Assembly (NCBI GenBank): GCA_003168295.1
Contig: PMST01000227.1
Span: 5,677 to 12,185, forward strand
Source: Actinomycetota bacterium
GTDB lineage: Bacteria > Actinomycetota > Actinomycetes > Streptosporangiales > Streptosporangiaceae
DNA: 6,509 nucleotides
Direction: 5' to 3'
The notes below the pieces were generated by a model. The model saw only the letters and a list, made by a program, of their open reading frames with translations. It was not told the origin of the DNA and did not search any database. Of this stretch, positions 1-6,104 are shown in pieces. Numbering within the stretch: position 1 is the stretch's first letter; the number at the start of each line of letters is the position of its first letter. A program made the translations under genes and the position numbers.

Positions 1-1787
1 TCCAGGTGGCCGTCCTGGAAGATCAAGACCATCAGGCCGTAGGCGGCGCCGACCGAGAGCAGGTTGAGGCCGATGGAAAGCGCCGGAATATATACCGAAC
101 GGAACGTGGTCATCAGCAGCAGGAAAGCCAGTCCGAGCACGAACGCGAAGACCCACGGAATGGTTTTCGACAGCTGCGCATCGAAGTCGTGATTCCCGGC
201 GGTGAGCCCGGTCACCGAGTAGCTGATCCCCGGCACCTTGCCCAGGGTGGCCGGCAGGGCCTGGCCGCGCAGCGTGGCCAGCGCGTTGTTGGACGTGGCG
301 TCGGTCCCGCCGCCCGCCAGCGGCACCGACACCACGAGCACCTGGTCGTTGCCGAACATCGCGGTGGTGATGGGTTCGCGGATGGCGCCGTGGGTGGCCG
401 CCACCTGGGCGCGCAGCGCGGCGACGGCCGCGCTGACTCCCTTGCCGCCCAGATCGGAGCCGGTCACGACCACTTCGGCGGGCTCAGGGCCGCCGGGGAA
501 GGCGTCCGAGATGTCGACCAGGGCGCGTACCACGGGCACGCTGGACGGCAGATCGTGGATGCCCGGGTCTTCCAGGTGCAGCGAAAGCACCGGTATCGCC
601 AGAACCAGGAGCACGGCGGTGGCCACGCCGCCCCAGGCCAGCGGGCGCCGCACGACCGCGCGGGCCAGCAGGCCCCAGAACCTGGAGTCGCCGGCCGCGG
701 TGCGCCGCTTGCCGAGGAACGGTATCCGGCCCCGGTCCGTCCACCTGCCGAGCATGGACAAGATCCCGGGCAGGAAGGTCAGCGAGCCGAGCACCGCCAC
801 GCCGACCACCATGATCGTGCCGACGGCGATGCCGGAGAACACGTCGATGCCGGTGAGGAACAGGCCGGCCAGGGCGATCATCACGGTCAGCCCCGACACC
901 ACGATGGCCCGGCCGGAGGTGCCGGCCGCGATCCGCAGCGCCTCGGTGGTGTCGTGCCCGGCAGCGCGCTCCTCGCGGGTGCGGCGCAGGTAGAACAGCG
1001 AGTAGTCGATGCCGACCGCCATCCCGACCAGCAGCACGATGGAGGAGGTGGTGCTGTCGATCGGCAGCCACCGGCTCGGGATGGCCAGCAGCGAGATCGC
1101 CGAGATCACGGCGGTGCCCGCCAGCAGCAGCGGGATGCCCGCGGCGATCAGCGCGCCGAACACGATCAGCAGCAGGACCAGTGAGACCGGTACCGAGGTG
1201 ACCTCGGCCTTGCGGAAGTCCTGGCTGGTGATGCCGTTGGTCGCCCGGTCCAGGCTGGCGTCGCCCGCCTCCTCGATCTTCAGCGTCGGGTAGTGCGCCG
1301 CGACGGCGGCGACCGCGTTCATGGCCGGGACGACCGCCTGGTCGTCGTTATCCGGGTTGCCCGCGACGTTGAAGGTGACCAGCGCGGACCGGCCACTAAT
1401 GAGACCAGCACCGACCAGGCCCTGGCTGGTGGCCGGGGACTGGATGCCGGCCGCGGAGGCGGGTACGGACCGCAGCGCGGCGACCACCTGCCGGACCGCC
1501 TCCCGGATCTGAAGGTCATGGCCGTACGTCTGGCTCGCCGAGCGGCCCTGGATAAGGACGCTCTCGCTGTCGGGCTGCTGCACGACGGGCTGCGCCAGCA
1601 CCCGCTCGGCCCGGCCCGCCTGCCCGGGGTCGTAACTATTGAGGTTCTGGGTGCCGAGATGCTGGCCGATCACGACGGCCGCGACGACCAGCAGCAGCCA
1701 GCCGAACACGGCGGTCTTGCGATGCCGGACCGACCAGCCGGCCACTCGTTCAACGATGGGGGCCCTTGCGGGCGGTGTAGTAGCCAT
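1..1787 (-). CDS. MMPL-family (RND superfamily) membrane transporter, C-terminus outside window
   Basis: I read this frame directly from the minus strand: 595 codons without a stop, from ATG at 1787 to the window edge. Proteins of this family use the proton gradient to export lipids or other hydrophobic molecules across the actinobacterial membrane; the substrate here cannot be told. The layout fits the family: helix 1 at about residues 27-41, an extracytoplasmic domain (about 45-195), helices 2-6 (about 199-343), a basic cytoplasmic loop, helix 7 (about 384-403), a second extracytoplasmic domain (405-540), then helices at 543-561 and 566-590. The motif GIDYSLF at 259-265 carries the Asp-Tyr pair (D261, Y262) matching the proton-relay pair of MmpL3 helix 4. 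The second Asp-Tyr pair and last helices, perhaps 110-150 residues, should lie beyond base 1. The start is supported by GGGAG (1798-1802) 10 nt upstream and an in-frame stop at 1854-1856 with no other start between. It is divergent from the two-component operon. Confidence 0.93.
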   Translation of the reverse strand, partial: MATTPPARAPIVERVAGWSVRHRKTAVFGWLLLVVAAVVIGQHLGTQNLNSYDPGQAGRAERVLAQPVVQQPDSESVLIQGRSASQTYGHDLQIREAVRQVVAALRSVPASAAGIQSPATSQGLVGAGLISGRSALVTFNVAGNPDNDDQAVVPAMNAVAAVAAHYPTLKIEEAGDASLDRATNGITSQDFRKAEVTSVPVSLVLLLIVFGALIAAGIPLLLAGTAVISAISLLAIPSRWLPIDSTTSSIVLLVGMAVGIDYSLFYLRRTREERAAGHDTTEALRIAAGTSGRAIVVSGLTVMIALAGLFLTGIDVFSGIAVGTIMVVGVAVLGSLTFLPGILSMLGRWTDRGRIPFLGKRRTAAGDSRFWGLLARAVVRRPLAWGGVATAVLLVLAIPVLSLHLEDPGIHDLPSSVPVVRALVDISDAFPGGPEPAEVVVTGSDLGGKGVSAAVAALRAQVAATHGAIREPITTAMFGNDQVLVVSVPLAGGGTDATSNNALATLRGQALPATLGKVPGISYSVTGLTAGNHDFDAQLSKTIPWVFAFVLGLAFLLLMTTFRSVYIPALSIGLNLLSVGAAYGLMVLIFQDGHL

Positions 1788-1923
1788 GCCGCCCAGGCTC
1801 CCGGACCCAGGGCCGGCGGAGCCATGGTGCGGCCTGCCCGAAGCGGGGTGGGGTTAGCCTCCCCCCGTTCTGGGGGGTCCAGCTGATGGGCAACCCGAAC
1901 GGTCATAACGTAGCGTCGGAGCT
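1788..1923. promoter_or_regulatory. Divergent intergenic region between transporter and two-component operon
   Basis: These 136 bp must hold the transporter promoter (unless it lies inside the kinase gene) and the promoter of the kinase operon. For the plus strand, TAACGT at 1906-1911 fits a TANNNT -10 element, with CTGATG at 1883-1888 as a weak -35 (3 of 6 matches) at 17-bp spacing. The mRNA would then start only a few bases before the ATG at 1924. On the minus strand the same AT-rich spot offers TATGAC (complement of 1902-1907) as a possible -10. No -35 box is convincing on either strand. A short G/C hairpin lies at 1861-1877. The region is the natural place for a response-regulator binding site, but I could not find a clear repeated motif. 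Confidence 0.4.
1861..1877. repeat. Short G/C inverted repeat in the divergent intergenic region
   Basis: Six C (1861-1866) pair with six G (1872-1877) around the 5-base loop GTTCT. If the transporter is transcribed from the AT-rich spot near 1902-1912, this hairpin falls in its 5' leader, about 75-90 nt before the start codon. It could affect RNA stability or bind a regulator. In a high-GC genome a 6-bp homopolymer stem can also occur by chance. Confidence 0.35.
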
Positions 1924-3168
1924 ATGTTCCTCCTCAGCGACCTGGTGTCAGCGCGCACCTGGCTCGCCCTGATCCATCACCTGGCTGGCCTGTTCCTCGG
2001 AATCGCGGCCATTTTCGTCGTGACCTTCGGTCTTGGGTTCGGTGGCGGCATGCTGGTCCTGGTCGTCGGCCTGCCCGTGCTGGGCCTGACGCTGCGCCTG
2101 ACCGACTGGTTCGCCCGGGCCGAACGAGCCAGGTTCGCCCTTCTGCTTGGCGTGCGGATCCCGGCCTGGCCGGCCGGGGCCCGGGCCGGGTACCGGTGGG
2201 GTCTGGTGCCCCGCTGGCGGATGTTCACCGAGCGGGCCACCTGGGGAGAAATCGGCTACGCGCTGCTGCGGCTGCCGGTCAGCGCGGTCACCGTCACGGC
2301 CAGCATCGGGGTGTGGGCCCTGGGCCTGACCATGCTGGCCATGCCCTTCTACAACCACTACCTGCCCAGCGGCGGCGCCGAGATCGGTGACACGGTGCTG
2401 CGCGGCTCCGCCGTCACATGGGTCTCGGCGATCGGCCTCGCGGTGCTGATCGCCGCGCCCCAGCTGACCCGCGGCCTCGCGACCGCGGACACGGCCATGT
2501 CCCGCCGCCTGCTCGGCCCGCCGAGCGACCTGGCCGCCCGGGTCAGCGAGCTCGAGATCAGCCGCGAGCGCGTGGTGGACGCGGCCGAGGGGGAGCGGCT
2601 GCGGATGGAACGTGACCTGCACGACGGCGCCCAGCAGCGGCTGGTCGCGCTGGCCATGGACCTCGGCCGGGCCCAGGCTAAGTTCGCCGACGACCCCGAC
2701 GGCGCCCGGGTACTGGTCGACCAGGCCCACGCCCAGGCCAAGGAGGCCCTCACCGAGCTGCGCAACCTCGTCCGCGGCGTGCACCCGCCGGTACTGACCG
2801 AACGCGGCCTGGACGCGGCTCTGTCCGGGCTGGCCGCGCTCTGCCCGATCCCGGTCGACGTGCACGTCGACGTGCCGGTGCGGCCCAGGTCCGCAGTGGA
2901 GGCGGTCGCCTACTTCATGGTGGCGGAGGCGCTGACCAACGTGGCTAAGCACTCCCGCGCCAGCCAGGCCAAGGTCGTGGTGGAAGGGCACGGTTACCCG
3001 GGCACGCTGACCGTCATGATCAGCGACGACGGGATCGGCGGGGCCGACCCGGGCAGCCCCGGGCTGGCCGGGCTGGCCGACCGGGTGTCCGGGGTGGACG
3101 GGCGGCTGTCGGTGGAGTCCCCGTCCGGCGGCCCGACGATCATCGCTGCGGAACTGCCATGCGGATAG
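1924..3168 (+). CDS. Two-component sensor histidine kinase (HisKA_3 / NarL-LiaS type) with membrane sensor domain
   Basis: This 414-residue kinase senses a signal at the membrane and phosphorylates the regulator encoded next to it. The N-terminal 190 residues resemble the 'putative sensor' domain (PF13796 type), with hydrophobic segments at about 16-35, 39-58, 117-141 and 162-179 and a basic stretch near 65-79. A linker helix (about 201-227) leads to the dimerisation and phosphoacceptor domain; the H-box RDLHDGAQQR places the phosphorylated histidine at H233. The ATPase domain follows, with N-box AEALTNVAKH (334-343, N339), a G1 box DDGIGG (368-373) and a glycine-rich segment at 376-387. All key residues are present. 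ATG 1924 is the first possible start because an in-frame TAA lies at 1906-1908; GGAG at 1918-1921 is only 2 nt away, so translation may be leaderless or weakly guided. The stop overlaps the next gene by 10 nt, which implies coupled translation. The stimulus is unknown; envelope stress is a guess from the neighbours. Confidence 0.94.
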   Translation: MFLLSDLVSARTWLALIHHLAGLFLGIAAIFVVTFGLGFGGGMLVLVVGLPVLGLTLRLTDWFARAERARFALLLGVRIPAWPAGARAGYRWGLVPRWRMFTERATWGEIGYALLRLPVSAVTVTASIGVWALGLTMLAMPFYNHYLPSGGAEIGDTVLRGSAVTWVSAIGLAVLIAAPQLTRGLATADTAMSRRLLGPPSDLAARVSELEISRERVVDAAEGERLRMERDLHDGAQQRLVALAMDLGRAQAKFADDPDGARVLVDQAHAQAKEALTELRNLVRGVHPPVLTERGLDAALSGLAALCPIPVDVHVDVPVRPRSAVEAVAYFMVAEALTNVAKHSRASQAKVVVEGHGYPGTLTVMISDDGIGGADPGSPGLAGLADRVSGVDGRLSVESPSGGPTIIAAELPCG

Positions 3169-3806
3169 TAATCGCGGAAGATTCCGTGCTGCTGCGCGAG
3201 GGCCTGACCCGGCTGCTCACCGAGGCCGGTATCGAGGTCCCCTCGGCCGAGGGCGACGCCGAGAAGTTCCTGCGCGCGGTGGCCGCGCACCACCCGGACG
3301 CGGTCGTCGTCGACGTCCGGATGCCGCCCACTTTCACCGACGAAGGGCTACGGGCGGCGCTGGTGGTCCGCGACCAGTGGCCCGATGTCGGCGTGCTCGT
3401 CCTGTCCCAGTGGGTGGAGGAGCGGTACGCCACCGAGCTGATCTCTGGCCGCCCGCACGGGGTCGGCTACCTGCTCAAGGACCGGGTGTTCAACGACGAT
3501 CAGTTCACCGGCGCGATCCGCACCGTGGCCACCGGGGGCACGGTCCTGGACCCCGAGGTGATCGGCAAGCTGCTCGAGCGGCACTCCCGTACCGAGCCGC
3601 TGACCCGCCTGACCGCCCGGGAGCGCGAGGTGCTCGCGCTGATGGCCGAAGGCCGGTCCAACTCCGCCATCGCCGGAGCGCTCGTCGTCGGCGGCGGGGC
3701 AGTGGAAAAGCACATCAACAACATCTTCACCAAGCTGGGGCTGGCGCCCGGTGACCGCGACCACCGTCGCGTGCTCGCCGTCCTGCGCTATCTCGGCGCG
3801 GGATGA
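3159..3806 (+). CDS. NarL/LuxR-family response regulator
   Basis: A 215-residue transcription factor that is the expected partner of the upstream kinase. The receiver domain (about 1-120) has the acidic pair E7/D8, the phosphoacceptor D52 in VVDVRMPP, the switch residue S83 and the conserved K107 in YLLKDRV, so it should be phosphorylatable. The C-terminal LuxR-type helix-turn-helix (about 148-210) starts with LTAREREVLALMAEG and contains the recognition segment around VEKHINNIFTKLGL, both close to family consensus. Length is normal for the family. The ATG lies inside the kinase gene (10-nt overlap) and the protein starts directly on the first beta strand (MRIVIAED), so the start is secure. 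Targets are unknown; its own operon and the divergent transporter are the obvious candidates. Confidence 0.95.
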   Translation: MRIVIAEDSVLLREGLTRLLTEAGIEVPSAEGDAEKFLRAVAAHHPDAVVVDVRMPPTFTDEGLRAALVVRDQWPDVGVLVLSQWVEERYATELISGRPHGVGYLLKDRVFNDDQFTGAIRTVATGGTVLDPEVIGKLLERHSRTEPLTRLTAREREVLALMAEGRSNSAIAGALVVGGGAVEKHINNIFTKLGLAPGDRDHRRVLAVLRYLGAG

Positions 3807-3819
3807 ACGGGGATAAGCC

Positions 3820-4686
3820 ATGATGACCACGCCTGCCAGCCGCCTCGCGCCCGCGCCGGGCCGCTTGCGCCTGACCCCGGCCCGGGTTCTCACCCTGGTG
3901 ATCGGCGTGCCGCTGATCCTGGCCCTCATCGGCTGGCTCGGCTTCAGCGCCGTCGCGCTGGTCGGCCAGGCGAGCTACCCCGTCAGCTACACCATCCCGG
4001 TCACCGGCGGCCAGCTGGTGGCCGGCCTCGGCGGCAGTGATGTGACGTTGCGCCAGGGCCCGGGCCGGACCGCTCACCTGACCGGCACCGTGCAGTACGA
4101 CCTGGTCCGCCCCGGCGTCAGCGAGAGCACGGGCCCGACCGGCACCAACCTCGACGTGCGCTGCCGCATCTTCGTCGGACAGTGCGGGCTGAACGCCACC
4201 CTTGAGGTTCCGGCGCAGACCGCGGTCACGCTGTCCAGCGGCGGCGGCGACATGAAGGTCTACGGCATCGACGACGTCACGCTGTCCAGCGAAGGCGGCG
4301 ACGTCGCGATCTCCGGGCCCGGCGGTCTCACCTCGGTGGACACCGGCGGCGGCGACCTGACCGCCAGCGACCTCGCGGGCATCCTGAAGTTCTCCACCTC
4401 CGGCGGCGACATCACCGGCAACGACCTGGCCGCTCCGTCGGTCAACGCCGGTTCCGGCGGCGGAGACGTCACCCTGGTCTTCACCAAGCCCCCGGCGAAC
4501 CTGGACATCACCAGCGACGGGGGAGACATCACCGTGCTTCTCCCGCAAGGGACTACGGCCTACCACATCACCGGCAGCGCCGACGGCGGCAACGACACCG
4601 AGTCCGTGCCGACCAGCGCGCTGTCCCACAACACCATCAGCGTCCAAAGCGGCGGCGGCGACATCACCATCGCCGAAGCAAGCTGA
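3820..4686 (+). CDS. Membrane-anchored DUF4097-type beta-repeat protein
   Basis: A 288-residue protein with a basic cytoplasmic N-terminus (1-21), one hydrophobic segment (about 22-48) that is an anchor or uncleaved signal, and a large outside domain. That domain repeats a Gly-Gly-Asp turn about every 18 residues: the aspartates fall at D144, D161, D179, D197, D216 and D236, with another at D281 and a degenerate GGSD at D74. This periodicity is typical of the stacked beta strands of DUF4097 (PF13349, 'putative adhesin') proteins. C115 and C122 could form a disulfide in the outside part. The start has GGGGA (3809-3813) 6 nt upstream; a second ATG follows immediately at 3823, so the true start is one of the two. 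It lies 13 nt after the response regulator and is almost certainly in its operon. DUF4097 genes often accompany two-component systems in actinomycetes, but the molecular role is not established; a cell-surface role in envelope stress is inference. Confidence 0.88.
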   Translation: MMTTPASRLAPAPGRLRLTPARVLTLVIGVPLILALIGWLGFSAVALVGQASYPVSYTIPVTGGQLVAGLGGSDVTLRQGPGRTAHLTGTVQYDLVRPGVSESTGPTGTNLDVRCRIFVGQCGLNATLEVPAQTAVTLSSGGGDMKVYGIDDVTLSSEGGDVAISGPGGLTSVDTGGGDLTASDLAGILKFSTSGGDITGNDLAAPSVNAGSGGGDVTLVFTKPPANLDITSDGGDITVLLPQGTTAYHITGSADGGNDTESVPTSALSHNTISVQSGGGDITIAEAS

Positions 4687-4710
4687 AGCCCCGGGTGTCA
4701 CTGCGGTCTC

Positions 4711-4733
4711 AATACTCTGGCATATAGAGTATT
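4711..4733. promoter_or_regulatory. Perfect 8-bp inverted repeat, candidate operator over the promoter of the 60-residue gene
   Basis: AATACTCT (4711-4718) and AGAGTATT (4726-4733) are exact reverse complements separated by GGCATAT. The 23-bp element stands out as AT-rich in a GC-rich window. It contains TAGAGT (4725-4730), a possible TANNNT -10 box, which would start transcription near 4737 and leave a short leader with the ribosome binding site. A dimeric repressor bound here would block that promoter. No good -35 box is visible. A terminator for the upstream operon is less likely because the stem is AT-rich and no T-run follows. Confidence 0.55.
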
Positions 4734-4765
4734 AGTCGTCAGAACGGGACAATTGAGGAGCCGGG

Positions 4766-4948
4766 ATGAGCATCGAGCCGCGCCGGAAGAGATCGTCTGC
4801 GCCGTGGGTGGCCGTCTCCATGACCGCGGGGGTGGCGTTCGCGATCGTGGCGATACTGAACGCTCCTGGCATCGCGTATGTCATCGTGGCCATCCTGGCG
4901 GCTCTTGCCTACAGCCTCGTCACCATGTGGGCCCGACGTCAGCGCTAG
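4766..4948 (+). CDS. Small two-helix membrane protein, function unknown
   Basis: A 60-residue protein with a basic, polar N-terminus (MSIEPRRKR), two hydrophobic segments at about 13-31 and 34-54 split by a short Asn-Ala-Pro-Gly turn, and a basic C-terminus (RRQR). Charges at both ends suggest that both termini face the cytoplasm. The gene is judged real because GAGGAG (4755-4760) sits 5 nt before the ATG, the product is a coherent membrane hairpin, and the gap upstream has an operator-like palindrome. I do not recognise a family. It is on the same strand as the two-component operon, 79 bp downstream, but probably has its own promoter. It converges on the winged-helix gene with 25 bp between stop codons. 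Confidence 0.75.
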   Translation: MSIEPRRKRSSAPWVAVSMTAGVAFAIVAILNAPGIAYVIVAILAALAYSLVTMWARRQR

Positions 4949-4973
4949 CCGGACCGCGGCAACCCGCTGGGTA

Positions 4974-5318
4974 TCAGCTTCCTGACGCCTGGATGATCGC
5001 GTTCAGCGCCCGGATGTGGGCGTCGAGGGCGGCCCGGCCCGCACTTGTGGTGCGGTAGAGCGTGGTGCGACGCTTACCCCGCCAGTGCTCCTCGGTGATG
5101 ACAAAGCCCGCGTCGATGAGCACGTGCACGTGGGTGCCGAGGTTGCCGTCGGTGAGCATCAGGGTTTTGCGCAAGATGGTGAAGCTCATCGCCGCCCCGT
5201 CCGGCAGCGCGTGCAGCGCCACCTGGATCCGCAGTCGGGTGGGATCGCTGAGCACCGGGTCGAGCGGGCTCCCGAGCAGGTCAGCCAGCTCAGACAGCAT
5301 CACGTCGCGATCGGTCAT
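4974..5318 (-). CDS. Winged-helix transcriptional regulator (PF13601 / ArsR-MarR-like)
   Basis: A 114-residue DNA-binding protein. The core has the family layout: PVLSDPTRLRIQVALHAL (21-38) as the first helices, FTILRKTL followed by LTDGNLGTHVHVLIDAGFV (55-73) as the turn and recognition helix, then a basic wing (EEHWRGKRRTTLYRTT) and a final helix (SAGRAALDAHIRALNAI) likely used for dimerisation. No metal-binding cysteines are present, which argues against a metal sensor. The start at 5318 overlaps the stop of the upstream membrane-protein gene (ATGA), so the two are translationally coupled. An open frame extends further upstream but would overlap that gene deeply. An alternative ATG at 5300 would remove only six residues. 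Targets are unknown; its own operon or the palindrome at 4711-4733 are possibilities by location only. Confidence 0.9.
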   Translation of the reverse strand: MTDRDVMLSELADLLGSPLDPVLSDPTRLRIQVALHALPDGAAMSFTILRKTLMLTDGNLGTHVHVLIDAGFVITEEHWRGKRRTTLYRTTSAGRAALDAHIRALNAIIQASGS

Positions 5319-5899
5319 CGCTTCCACCGCATCCGCCACCCGCCGAGCGCGGCCATGCCCAGGCCGCCGGTGATCCCGACGACGAGCACCGCCGCATCCG
5401 GGACTATGAGCCGGGCGGCCGCGGCGACGATCACGATCGTCAGGCCGACCACGGCCAGGGGCGTGTCCTGGGCTCCGATTCCGTACAGCAGCATGCCGAC
5501 CGCCCACAAGCTGGCCAGCAGTACGACCATGATGCGGGCGTTGGGCGGCGCCGCCACGACCACGAGCAGCGGCGAGATCGCGAAGAGTACGAACCAGAGC
5601 AGTACGAACCGGCGTTCGGTGTAAAGGCGGACCTCACGGGGGCGCACCAGCCAGGTGACCGCGGTGGCTCCGGCGCCCGCGGCCGTGCCGAGCGCGGCAC
5701 CGGCCGGGCTCGGCACCAATTGGAACGCTATCGAGCCTGCCATCCAGGCCAGGCCCCACGCGAGCAGGGGGCGGGCGAACGCGACATCGCGCGCGAGCCG
5801 GCGCGAGCGACGCGTGACCGGCGTGAGTTCCTCGAGGATCCGCGATGCGTCCGCGGACGTCGGGACGCGAAACTCCTCGCCCTGCGGATTAAAGGTCAT
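5315..5899 (-). CDS. Six-helix integral membrane protein, function unknown
   Basis: A 194-residue protein with a polar N-terminal 40 residues rich in Arg and Glu, followed by six hydrophobic segments at about 43-62, 65-85, 98-118, 121-142, 145-163 and 167-188, and a basic end (RMRWKR). No catalytic motif is visible. I chose ATG 5899 because AGGGAG (5903-5908) precedes it, although only 3 nt away, and because a TATAAC -10-like box (5924-5929) would place the mRNA start near 5917, downstream of the alternative GTG at 5920. It is translationally coupled to the winged-helix regulator by an ATGA overlap. Such pairs of a multi-helix membrane protein and a PF13601-type regulator occur in actinomycetes; a role in sensing or sequestering the regulator is inference. 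Confidence 0.82.
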   Translation of the reverse strand: MTFNPQGEEFRVPTSADASRILEELTPVTRRSRRLARDVAFARPLLAWGLAWMAGSIAFQLVPSPAGAALGTAAGAGATAVTWLVRPREVRLYTERRFVLLWFVLFAISPLLVVVAAPPNARIMVVLLASLWAVGMLLYGIGAQDTPLAVVGLTIVIVAAAARLIVPDAAVLVVGITGGLGMAALGGWRMRWKR

Positions 5900-5923
5900 G
5901 TTCTCCCTGAAAGACGGCACCCA

Positions 5924-5929
5924 GTTATA
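5924..5929 (-). promoter_or_regulatory. Possible -10 box of the membrane-protein/regulator operon
   Basis: Read on the minus strand, 5924-5929 is TATAAC, a 5 of 6 match to the -10 consensus TATAAT and within the only AT-rich patch upstream of the gene. I see no convincing -35 box at 16-19 bp. The predicted mRNA start near 5917 gives a leader of about 18 nt containing AGGGAG, consistent with the ATG at 5899. Confidence 0.35.
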
Positions 5930-6042
5930 CGGTACATAGCCTCCTGGGAGGGCGCACGCGATGCGGCCAGAGCCTCATGGCGGGTATCACTAAGGCCACG
6001 TTCGTGTCGGTCCCTTTGGAACACGGCGGGTGACTGCATGTA

Positions 6043-6071
6043 CGGGGTGCCGGGCGGAGCCCGGCACCCCG
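6043..6071 (-). terminator. Hairpin terminator of the secreted-repeat protein gene
   Basis: CGGGGTGCCGGGC (6043-6055) and its exact reverse complement (6059-6071) form a 13-bp, very GC-rich stem with a 3-base loop. It begins 33 nt after the stop of the minus-strand gene at 6105. No U-run follows on that strand, which is common for actinobacterial terminators; on the plus strand a short T-run (GGTTTTG) follows some 8 nt after the stem, but there is no plus-strand gene ending here. Confidence 0.75.
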
Positions 6072-6104
6072 CAACAAGGTTTTGTCCGGACGGTGAGCGC
6101 GAGC

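Noticed and set aside
6..1184. Long plus-strand open frame of 392 codons
   Set aside because: It lies opposite the transporter gene. Its product is rich in Gln, His, Arg and Gly, with no domain or hydrophobic core; such antisense frames are usual opposite real genes in GC-rich DNA. The minus-strand frame encodes a clear MMPL protein.
1948..2991. Minus-strand open frame of 347 codons
   Set aside because: Antisense shadow of the histidine kinase; low-complexity Gly/Gln/His/Arg product and no recognisable domain.
3727..4701. Minus-strand open frame of 324 codons
   Set aside because: Antisense shadow of the DUF4097 gene. Its apparent repeats (Gly/Asp/Val/Ala rich) only mirror the Gly-Gly-Asp repeats on the real strand.
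4711..4733. Palindrome read as a terminator of the two-component operon
   Set aside because: The stem is short and AT-rich with no following T-run, and it overlaps a likely promoter for the next gene; operator is the better reading, though not proven.
4949..4973. Possible bidirectional terminator between the convergent genes
   Set aside because: The 25-bp gap contains only very short self-complementary stretches (such as CCGCGG) and no stable stem that I could support.
5319..5507. Upstream extension of the winged-helix regulator to a start at 5507
   Set aside because: It would overlap the membrane-protein gene by about 190 bp and adds an Arg-rich segment with no family match; the ATGA-coupled start at 5318 fits the domain's usual length.
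5900..5920. GTG start at 5920 for the six-helix membrane protein
   Set aside because: No ribosome binding site precedes it, and the likely -10 box at 5924-5929 would put the mRNA start downstream of it. ATG 5899 has AGGGAG upstream.
6003..6025. Short inverted repeat CGTGT...ACACG in the gap before the terminator hairpin
   Set aside because: Only 5 bp with a long, imperfect loop; expected by chance at this length.
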